From Acanthococcus lagerstroemiae (Eukaryota > Arthropoda > Insecta > Hemiptera > Eriococcidae), in NCBI GenBank assembly GCA_031841125.1, contig JAJSSI010000053.1:1-64000 (forward strand): a DNA stretch of 64,000 nt. Reading direction: 5' to 3'. A model generated the notes under the pieces. That model was not told where the DNA came from, did not search any database, and saw only the letters and a list, made by a program, of their open reading frames with translations. Numbering within the stretch: the first letter of the stretch is position 1; each line of letters begins with the position of its first letter. This document shows positions 54,701-64,000 of the stretch, one piece after another. A program made the position numbers and the translations under genes.

Positions 54701-56180
54701 CAATTAGGAAAAATTTTAATTTTCAGGAGTATACATGCAGTAAATTATGAAGATCGCATTTCGGCCATAGCCCCCTCCCTAATTGTCCGTATGGGTCCAT
54801 TCCGGTACCAAAATTCGTGGAAAAATACGGCCTTTCGATCCCCGCAAATTCCATCCCTCTAGGTCAATTAGGAAAAATTTTAATTTTTGAGGAGATATAC
54901 ATGCAGTAAATTATGAAGATCGCATTTCGGCCATAGCCCCCTCCCTAATTGTCCGTATGGGTCCATTCCGGTACCAAAATTCGTGGAAAAATACGGCCTT
55001 TCGATCCCCGCAAATTCCATTCCTCTAGGTCAATTAGGAAAAATTTTTACATTTGAGGAGTATACATGCAGTAAATTATGAAGATCGCATTTCGGCCATA
55101 GCCCCCTCCCTAATTGTCCGTATGGGTCCATTCCGGTACCAAAATTCGTGGAAAAATACGGCCTTTCGATCCCCGCAAATTCCATCCCTCTAGGTCAATT
55201 AGGAAAAATTTTTTCACATTTGAGGAATATACATGCAGTAAATTATGAAGATCGCATTTCGGCCATAGCCCCCTCCCTAATTGTCCGTATGGGTCCATTC
55301 CGGTACCAAAATTCGTGGAAAAATACGGCCTTTCGATCCCCGCAAATTCCATTCCTCTAGGTCAATTAGGAAAAATTTTAATTTTTGAGAGTATACATGC
55401 AGTAAATTATGAAGATCGCATTTCGGCCATAGCCCCCTCCCTAATTGTCCGTATGGGTCCATTCCGGTACCAAAATTCGTGGAAAAATACGGCCTTTCGA
55501 TCCCCGCAAATTCCATTCCTCTAGGTCAATTAGGAAAAATTTTCACATTTGAGGAGATATACATGCAGTAAATTATGAAGATCGCATTTCGGCCATAGCC
55601 CCCTCCCTAATTGTCCGTATGGGTCCATTCCGGTACCAAAATTCGTGGAAAAATACGGCCTTTCGATCCCCGCAAATTCCATTCCTCTAGGTCAATTAGG
55701 AAAAATTTTAATTTTTTAGTAGTCATACATGAGTAAATTATGAAGATCGCATTTCGGCCATAGCCCCCTCCCTAATTGTCCGTATGGGTCCATTCCGGTA
55801 CCAAAATTCGTGGAAAAATACGGCCTTTCGATCCCCGCAAATTCCATCCCTCTAGGTCAATTAGGAAAAATTTTCACATTGAGGAGATATACATGCAGTA
55901 AATTATGAAGATCGCATTTCGGCCATAGCCCCCTCCCTAATTGTCCGTATGGGTCCATTCCGGTACCAAAATTCGTGGAAAAATACGGCCTTTCGATCCC
56001 CGCAAATTCCATCCTCTAGGTCAATTAGGAAAAATTTTCACATTTGAGGAGATATACATGCAGTAAATTATGAAGATCGCATTTCGGCCATAGCCCCCTC
56101 CCTAATTGTCCGTATGGGTCCATTCCGGTACCAAAATTCGTGGAAAAATACGGCCTTTCGATCCCCGCAAATTCCATCCC

Positions 56181-56496
56181 TCTAGGTCAATTAGGAAAAA
56201 TTGAGGAGATATACATGCAGTAAATTATGAAGATCGCATTTCGGCCATAGCCCCCTCCCTAATTGTCCGTATGGGTCCATTCCGGTACCAAAATTCGTGG
56301 AAAAATACGGCCTTTCGATCCCCGCAAATTCCATCCCTCTAGGTCAATTAGGAAAAATTTTGAGGAGATATACATGCAGTAAATTATGAAGATCGCATTT
56401 CGGCCATAGCCCCCTCCCTAATTGTCCGTATGGGTCCATTCCGGTACCAAAATTCGTGGAAAAATACGGCCTTTCGATCCCCGCAAATTCCATTCC
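56181..56496 (+). repeat. Two adjacent short monomers (157 and 159 bp)
   Basis: Copies 56181-56337 (aaaaattgaggag) and 56338-56496 (aaaaattttgaggag) lack cacatt or more of the variable segment. They open the second cluster of short copies. Confidence 0.8.
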
Positions 56497-57319
56497 TCTA
56501 GGTCAATTAGGAAAAATTTTCACATTTGAGGAGATATACATGCAGTAAATTATGAAGATCGCATTTCGGCCATAGCCCCCTCCCTAATTGTCCGTATGGG
56601 TCCATTCCGGTACCAAAATTCGTGGAAAAATACGGCCTTTCGATCCCCGCAAATTCCATTCCTCTAGGTCAATTAGGAAAAATTTAATTTTTGAGGAGTA
56701 TACATGAGTAAATTATGAAGATCGCATTTCGGCCATAGCCCCCTCCCTAATTGTCCGTATGGGTCCATTCCGGTACCAAAATTCGTGGAAAAATACGGCC
56801 TTTCGATCCCCGCAAATTCCATTCCTCTAGGTCAATTAGGAAAAATTTTATTTTTGAGGAGTATACATGCAGTAAATTATGAAGATCGCATTTCGGCCAT
56901 AGCCCCCTCCCTAATTGTCCGTATGGGTCCATTCCGGTACCAAAATTCGTGGAAAAATACGGCCTTTCGATCCCCGCAAATTCCATTCCTCTAGGTCAAT
57001 TAGGAAAAATTTTAATTTTTGAGGAGTATACATGGAGTAAATTATGAAGATCGCATTTCGGCCATAGCCCCCTCCCTAATTGTCCGTATGGGTCCATTCC
57101 GGTACCAAAATTCGTGGAAAAATACGGCCTTTCGATCCCCGCAAATTCCATTCCTCTAGGTCAATTAGGAAAAATTTTAATTTTGAGGAGATATACATGC
57201 AGTAAATTATGAAGATCGCATTTCGGCCATAGCCCCCTCCCTAATTGTCCGTATGGGTCCATTCCGGTACCAAAATTCGTGGAAAAATACGGCCTTTCGA
57301 TCCCCGCAAATTCCATCCC

Positions 57320-57481
57320 TGGTCAATTAGGAAAAATTTTCACCCTTGAGGAGATATACATGCAGTAAATTATGAAGATCGCATTTCGGCCATAGCCCCC
57401 TCCCTAATTGTCCGTATGGGTCCATTCCGGTACCAAAATTCGTGGAAAAAACGGCCTTTCGATCCCCGCAAATTCCATTCC
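57320..57481 (+). repeat. Irregular monomer (broken lead-in, caccctt, T lost in core)
   Basis: The junction reads ccatccctggtcaatt, missing the cta of ctctagg. The variable segment is the rare cacccttgag form, and the core reads ggaaaaaacggcc, missing the t of tacgg. Three rare changes in one copy are unusual for this array. Confidence 0.75.
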
Positions 57482-57980
57482 TCTAGGTCAATTAGGAAAA
57501 ATTTTCACATTTGAGGAGATATACATGCAGTAAATTATGAAGATCGCATTTCGGCCATAGCCCCCTCCCTAATTGTCCGTATGGGTCCATTCCGGTACCA
57601 AAATTCGTGGAAAAATACGGCCTTTCGATCCCCGCAAATTCCATCCCTCTAGGTCAATTAGGAAAAATTTTTTACATTTGAGGAGATATACATGCAGTAA
57701 ATTATGAAGATCGCATTTCGGCCATAGCCCCCTCCCTAATTGTCCGTATGGGTCCATTCCGGTACCAAAATTCGTGGAAAAATACGGCCTTTCGATCCCC
57801 GCAAATTCCATTCCTCTAGGTCAATTAGGAAAAATTTTCATATTTGAGGAGATATACATGCAGTAAATTATGAAGATCGCATTTCGGCCATAGCCCCCTC
57901 CCTAATTGTCCGTATGGGTCCATTCCGGTACCAAAATTCGTGGAAAAATACGGCCTTTCGATCCCCGCAAATTCCATTCC

Positions 57981-58298
57981 TCTAGGTCAATTAGGAAAAA
58001 TTTTTTGAGGAGATATACATGCAGTAAATTATGAAGATCGCATTTCGGCCATAGCCCCCTCCCTAATTGTCCGTATGGGTCCATTCCGGTACCAAAATTC
58101 GTGGAAAAATACGGCCCTTCGATCCCCGCAAATTCCATCCCTCTAGGTCAATTAGGAAAAATTTTAGGAGATATACATGCAGTAAATTATGAAGATCGCA
58201 TTTCGGCCATAGCCCCCTCCCTAATTGTCCGTATGGGTCCATTCCGGTACCAAAATTCGTGGAAAAATACGGCCTTTCGATCCCCGCAAATTCCATCC
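57981..58298 (+). repeat. Two adjacent short monomers (161 and 157 bp)
   Basis: Copy 57981-58141 reads aaaaattttttgaggag, and copy 58142-58298 reads aaaaattttaggag, losing also the first g of gag. A T-rich relative (attttttttgagg) occurs near 3490. Confidence 0.8.
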
Positions 58299-58443
58299 TC
58301 TAGGTCAATTAGGAAAAATTTTCACATTTGAGGAGATATACATGCAGTAAATTATGAAGATCGCATTTCGGCCATAGCCCCCTCCCTAATTGTCCGTATG
58401 GGTCCATTCCGGTACCAAAATTCGTGGAAAAATACGGCCCTTC
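58111..58443 (+). repeat. Two copies sharing rare core substitution (acggcccttc)
   Basis: The normal acggcctttc reads acggcccttc at 58111-58120 and again at 58434-58443, 323 bases later, with a normal copy between them. I saw the change nowhere else. Sharing a unique core substitution two monomers apart points to a two-unit duplication or a short conversion tract. Confidence 0.75.
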
Positions 58444-60446
58444 GATCCCCGCAAATTCCATTCCTCTAGGTCAATTAGGAAAAATTTTCATTATTCAGGA
58501 GTATACATGCAGTAAATTATGAAGATCGCATTTCGGCCATAGCCCCCTCCCTAATTGTCCGTATGGGTCCATTCCGGTACCAAAATTCGTGGAAAAATAC
58601 GGCCTTTCGATCCCCGCAAATTCCATTCCTCTAGGTCAATTAGGAAAAATTTTAATTTTTGAGTATCATACATGCAGTAAATTATGAAGATCGCATTTCG
58701 GCCATAGCCCCCTCCCTAATTGTCCGTATGGGTCCATTCCGGTACCAAAATTCGTGGAAAAATACGGCCTTTCGATCCCCGCAAATTCCATTCCTCTAGG
58801 TCAATTAGGAAAAATTTTTATTTTTGAGGAGTATACATGCAGTAAATTATGAAGATCGCATTTCGGCCATAGCCCCCTCCCTAATTGTCCGTATGGGTCC
58901 ATTCCGGTACCAAAATTCGTGGAAAAATACGGCCTTTCGATCCCCGCAAATTCCATTCCTCTAGGTCAATTAGGAAAAATTTTAATTTTGAGGAGATATA
59001 CATGCAGTAAATTATGAAGATCGCATTTCGGCCATAGCCCCCTCCCTAATTGTCCGTATGGGTCCATTCCGGTACCAAAATTCGTGGAAAAATACGGCCT
59101 TTCGATCCCCGCAAATTCCATCCCTCTAGGTCAATTAGGAAAAATTTTACATTTGAGGAGATATACATGCAGTAAATTATGAAGATCGCATTTCGGCCAT
59201 AGCCCCCTCCCTAATTGTCCGTATGGGTCCATTCCGGTACCAAAATTCGTGGAAAAATACGGCCTTTCGATCCCCGCAAATTCCATTCCTCTAGGTCAAT
59301 TAGGAAAAATTTTCACATTTGAGGAGATATACATGCAGTAAATTATGAAGATCGCATTTCGGCCATAGCCCCCTCCCTAATTGTCCGTATGGGTCCATTC
59401 CGGTACCAAAATTCGTGGAAAAATACGGCCTTTCGATCCCCGCAAATTCCATCCCTCTAGGTCAATTAGGAAAAATTTTTTACATTTGAGGAGATATACA
59501 TGCAGTAAATTATGAAGATCGCATTTCGGCCATAGCCCCCTCCCTAATTGTCCGTATGGGTCCATTCCGGTACCAAAATTCGTGGAAAAATACGGCCTTT
59601 CGATCCCCGCAAATTCCATCCTCTAGGTCAATTAGGAAAAATTTAATTTTTGAGGAGATATACATGCAGTAAATTATGAAGATCGCATTTCGGCCATAGC
59701 CCCCTCCCTAATTGTCCGTATGGGTCCATTCCGGTACCAAAATTCGTGGAAAAATACGGCCTTTCGATCCCCGCAAATTCCATCCCTAGGTCAATTAGGA
59801 AAAATTTTTCACATTTGAGGAGATATACATGCAGTAAATTATGAAGATCGCATTTCGGCCATAGCCCCCTCCCTAATTGTCCGTATGGGTCCATTCCGGT
59901 ACCAAAATTCGTGGAAAAATACGGCCTTTCGATCCCCGCAAATTCCATTCCTCTAGGTCAATTAGGAAAATTTTAACATTTTGAGTATCATACATGGAGT
60001 AAATTATGAAGATCGCATTTCGGCCATAGCCCCCTCCCTAATTGTCCGTATGGGTCCATTCCGGTACCAAAATTCGTGGAAAAATACGGCCTTTCGATCC
60101 CCGCAAATTCCATCCCTCTAGGTCAATTAGGAAAAATTTTTACATTGAGGAGATATACATGCAGTAAATTATGAAGATCGCATTTCGGCCATAGCCCCCT
60201 CCCTAATTGTCCGTATGGGTCCATTCCGGTACCAAAATTCGTGGAAAAATACGGCCTTTCGATCCCCGCAAATTCCATTCCTCTAGGTCAATTAGGAAAA
60301 ATTTTCACATTTGAGGAGATATACATGCAGTAAATTATGAAGATCGCATTTCGGCCATAGCCCCCTCCCTAATTGTCCGTATGGGTCCATTCCGGTACCA
60401 AAATTCGTGGAAAAATACGGCCTTTCGATCCCCGCAAATTCCATCC

Positions 60447-60612
60447 TCTAGGTCAATTAGGAAAAATTTTCACCCTTGAGGAGATATACATGCAGTGAAT
60501 TATGAAGATCGCATTTCGGCCATAGCCCCCTCCCTAATTGTCCGTATGGGTCCATTCCGGTACCAAAATTCGTGGAAAAATACGGCCTTTCGATCCCCGC
60601 AAATTCCATTCC
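60447..60612 (+). repeat. Second copy of the rare caccctt + cagtgaatt monomer
   Basis: It carries both variants of the copy at 1490-1654, about 59 kb away. The flanking copies do not match: class III copies flank it differently on each side. The shared haplotype therefore covers at most about one monomer, or its surroundings have since been reshuffled. Confidence 0.7.
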
Positions 60613-63600
60613 TCTAGGTCAATTAGGAAAAATTTTAATTTTTCAGTAGTATACATGCAGTAAATTATGAAGATCGCATTTCGGCCATAGCCCCCTCCCT
60701 AATTGTCCGTATGGGTCCATTCCGGTACCAAAATTCGTGGAAAAATACGGCCTTTCGATCCCCGCAAATTCCATTCCTCTAGGTCAATTAGGAAAAATTT
60801 AATTTTTGAGGAGTCATACATGCAGTAAATTATGAAGATCGCATTTCGGCCATAGCCCCCTCCCTAATTGTCCGTATGGGTCCATTCCGGTACCAAAATT
60901 CGTGGAAAAATACGGCCTTTCGATCCCCGCAAATTCCATTCCTCTAGGTCAATTAGGAAAAATTTTCACATTGAGGAGATACATGCAGTAAATTATGAAG
61001 ATCGCATTTCGGCCATAGCCCCCTCCCTAATTGTCCGTATGGGTCCATTCCGGTACCAAAATTCGTGGAAAAATACGGCCTTTCGATCCCCGTAAATTCC
61101 ATCCCTCTAGGTCAATTAGGAAAAATTTTCACATTTGAGGAGATATACATGCAGTGAATTATGAAGATCGCATTTCGGCCATAGCCCCCTCCCTAATTGT
61201 CCGTATGGGTCCATTCCGGTACCAAAATTCGTGGAAAAATACGGCCTTTCGATCCCCGCAAATTCCATTCCTCTAGGTCAATTAGGAAAAATTTTTCACA
61301 TTTGAGGAGATATACATGCAGTAAATTATGAAGATCGCATTTCGGCCATAGCCCCCTCCCTAATTGTCCGTATGGGTCCATTCCGGTACCAAAATTCGTG
61401 GAAAAATACGGCCTTTCGATCCCCGCAAATTCCATCCTCTAGGTCAATTAGGAAAAATTTTTTACATTTGAGGAGATATACATGCAGTAAATTATGAAGA
61501 TCGCATTTCGGCCATAGCCCCCTCCCTAATTGTCCGTATGGGTCCATTCCGGTACCAAAATTCGTGGAAAAATACGGCCTTTCGATCCCCGCAAATTCCA
61601 TTCCTCTAGGTCAATTAGGAAAATTTTTAATTTTTCAGTATCATACATGCAGTAAATTATGAAGATCGCATTTCGGCCATAGCCCCCTCCCTAATTGTCC
61701 GTATGGGTCCATTCCGGTACCAAAATTCGTGGAAAAATACGGCCTTTCGATCCCCGCAAATTCCATCCCTCTAGGTCAATTAGGAAAAATTTTCACATTT
61801 GAGGAGATATACATGCAGTAAATTATGAAGATCGCATTTCGGCCATAGCCCCCCCCCCTAATTGTCCGTATGGGTCCATTCCGGTACCAAAATTCGTGGA
61901 AAAATACGGCCTTTCGATCCCCGCAAATTCCATCCCTCTAGGTCAATTAGGAAAAATTTTTTACATTTGAGGAGATATACATGCAGTAAATTATGAAGAT
62001 CGCATTTCGGCCATAGCCCCCTCCCTAATTGTCCGTATGGGTCCATTCCGGTACCAAAATTCGTGGAAAAATACGGCCTTTCGATCCCCGCAAATTCCAT
62101 TCCCTCTAGGTCAATTAGGAAAAATTTTACATTGAGGAGATATACATGCAGTAAATTATGAAGATCGCATTTCGGCCATAGCCCCCTCCCTAATTGTCCG
62201 TATGGGTCCATTCCGGTACCAAAATTCGTGGAAAAATACGGCCTTTCGATCCCCGCAAATTCCATTCCTCTAGGTCAATTAGGAAAAATTTTCACATTTG
62301 AGGAGATATACATGCAGTAAATTATGAAGATCGCATTTCGGCCATAGCCCCCTCCCTAATTGTCCGTATGGGTCCATTCCGGTACCAAAATTCGTGGAAA
62401 AATACGGCCTTTCGATCCCCGCAAATTCCATTCCTCTAGGTCAATTAGGAAAAATTTAATTTTTGAGGAGTATACATGCAGTAAATTATGAAGATCGCAT
62501 TTCGGCCATAGCCCCCTCCCTAATTGTCCGTATGGGTCCATTCCGGTACCAAAATTCGTGGAAAAATACGGCCTTTCGATCCCCGCAAATTCCATCCCTC
62601 TAGGTCAATTAGGAAAAATTTTAATTTTTCAGGAGATATACATGAGTAAATTATGAAGATCGCATTTCGGCCATAGCCCCCTCCCTAATTGTCCGTATGG
62701 GTCCATTCCGGTACCAAAATTCGTGGAAAAATACGGCCTTTCGATCCCCGCAAATTCCATCCCTCTAGGTCAATTAGGAAAAATTTTTTACATTTGAGGA
62801 GATATACATGCAGTAAATTATGAAGATCGCATTTCGGCCATAGCCCCCTCCCTAATTGTCCGTATGGGTCCATTCCGGTACCAAAATTCGTGGAAAAATA
62901 CGGCCTTTCGATCCCCGCAAATTCCATCCCTCTAGGTCAATTAGGAAAAATTTTCACATTTGAGGAGATATACATGCAGTAAATTATGAAGATCGCATTT
63001 CGGCCATAGCCCCCTCCCTAATTGTCCGTATGGGTCCATTCCGGTACCAAAATTCGTGGAAAAATACGGCCTTTCGATCCCCGCAAATTCCATTCCTCTA
63101 GGTCAATTAGGAAAAATTTTAATTTTTGAGGAGATATACATGCAGTAAATTATGAAGATCGCATTTCGGCCATAGCCCCCTCCCTAATTGTCCGTATGGG
63201 TCCATTCCGGTACCAAAATTCGTGGAAAAATACGGCCTTTCGATCCCCGCAAATTCCATTCCTCTAGGTCAATTAGGAAAAATTTTCACATTTGAGGAGA
63301 TATACATGCAGTAAATTATGAAGATCGCATTTCGGCCATAGCCCCCTCCCTAATTGTCCGTATGGGTCCATTCCGGTACCAAAATTCGTGGAAAAATACG
63401 GCCTTTCGATCCCCGCAAATTCCATTCCTCTAGGTCAATTAGGAAAAATTTTACATTTTCAGGAGTATACATGCAGTAAATTATGAAGATCGCATTTCGG
63501 CCATAGCCCCCTCCCTAATTGTCCGTATGGGTCCATTCCGGTACCAAAATTCGTGGAAAAATACGGCCTTTCGATCCCCGCAAATTCCATTCCTCTAGGT

Positions 63601-63925
63601 CAATTAGGAAAAATTTTAATTTTTGAGGAGATATACATGCAGTAAATTATGAAGATCGCATTTCGGCCATAGCCCCCTCCCTAATTGTCCGTATGGGTCC
63701 ATTCCGGTACCAAAATTCGTGGAAAAATACGGCCTTTCGATCCCCGCAAATTCCATTCCTCTAGGTCAATTAGGAAAAATTTTAATTTTTGAGGAGTCAT
63801 ACATGCAGTAAATTATGAAGATCGCATTTCGGCCATAGCCCCCTCCCTAATTGTCCGTATGGGTCCATTCCGGTACCAAAATTCGTGGAAAAATACGGCC
63901 TTTCGATCCCCGCAAATTCCATTCC

Positions 63926-64000
63926 TCTAGGTCAATTAGGAAAAATTTTATTTTTGAGGAGATATACATGCAGTAAATTATGAAGATCGCATTTCGGCCA
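63926..64000 (+). repeat. Partial monomer at window end
   Basis: The last unit begins at 63926 and is cut by the window edge after ggcca in the core. Its variable segment is ttttatttttgaggagatatac, a one-base-shorter class II/I mix. The array evidently continues. Confidence 0.95.

Larger units (their letters stand above)
1..64000. repeat. Satellite DNA array, ~165-166 bp monomer, head to tail, fills window
   Basis: Every line of the window is the same unit repeated, starting at tctaggtcaattagg and ending at aaattccatYcc. First unit starts are 1, 167, 333 and 498, and the last start is 63926, giving about 387 copies at an average near 165 bp. All copies have the same orientation; I saw no inversion, no foreign insertion and no unique DNA. 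Length varies from 157 to about 177 bp, mostly through a 29-bp variable segment and a 3-base junction. Arrays like this are typical of eukaryotic centromeric or heterochromatic satellites and may package phased nucleosomes; that role is inferred. I do not recognise the family, so species and chromosomal position remain open. The array continues past both window edges. Confidence 0.98.

Noticed and set aside
61858..62265. Longest open frame (135 codons, minus strand) and over a hundred similar 60-101 codon frames as genes
   Set aside because: All translate the same repeat unit, occur on both strands over the same DNA, and end wherever a monomer length change shifts frame. No family is recognisable and there is no independent coding signal.
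1..64000. CRISPR-like array (constant repeat, variable spacer)
   Set aside because: The constant part is over 110 bp, the variable part has only a few recurring related classes rather than unique spacers, and no cas genes are present.
1..64000. Transposable element insertion, telomere repeat, or change of array orientation
   Set aside because: I read the window through and found the same unit in one orientation throughout. No long non-satellite stretch, target-site duplication or short telomere-type repeat is visible.
1..64000. Naming the species or satellite family
   Set aside because: Known families of similar unit length exist in plants and animals, but I cannot match this sequence to any from memory with confidence. 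A search of repeat databases and whole-genome assemblies with one monomer would decide it.

Overview
The whole window is one uninterrupted tandem array of a single satellite DNA monomer. The unit is about 165-166 bp (most copies 164-167 bp), and about 387 copies run head to tail in one orientation from base 1 to base 64000. I see no gene, RNA gene, transposon insertion, CRISPR array or unique sequence anywhere. An array of this size and homogeneity, with a near-nucleosome-length unit, suggests a eukaryotic nuclear chromosome in centromeric, pericentromeric or other heterochromatic DNA. I do not recognise the monomer and cannot name the organism. The unit is about 43% GC by hand count.

The monomer has three parts. 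(1) A core of about 114 bp (50-163 in the first copy) is almost letter-perfect across the window. (2) A short junction, which varies as catTcc, catCcc or catcc, is followed by a conserved stretch of about 20 bp ending in A5. (3) A variable segment of about 29 bp (21-49 in the first copy) carries most of the sequence and length variation. It occurs in a few recurring classes: cacattt-gag-gagatatac, aattttt-gag-gagtatac, aattttt-cag-tagt(c)atac and a longer T-run form tttttt-acattt. The half-segments appear in mixed combinations.

Layout: 1-6 kb is mixed classes. 6.1-7.6 kb holds a clear tandem duplication of a multi-monomer block with an 830 bp period. 7.6-39 kb is mixed classes with isolated irregular copies, the oddest at 18.0 kb. 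39.8-42.0 kb and 56.2-58.3 kb are enriched in short (157-161 bp) copies whose variable segment is truncated. 46.3-48.7 kb is enriched in copies with a 2-bp deletion (acatgag). The array leaves the window in mid-monomer at both ends, so its true length is unknown.

The open reading frames found here (60-135 codons, both strands) are repetitions of the same repeat-derived peptides and are not annotated as genes. The most interesting signal is the contrast between the nearly invariant core and the variable segment. It resembles a 'conserved unit plus variable spacer' design, with weak Pol III-box-like and CENP-B-box-like motifs inside the core. These functional readings are hypotheses only.
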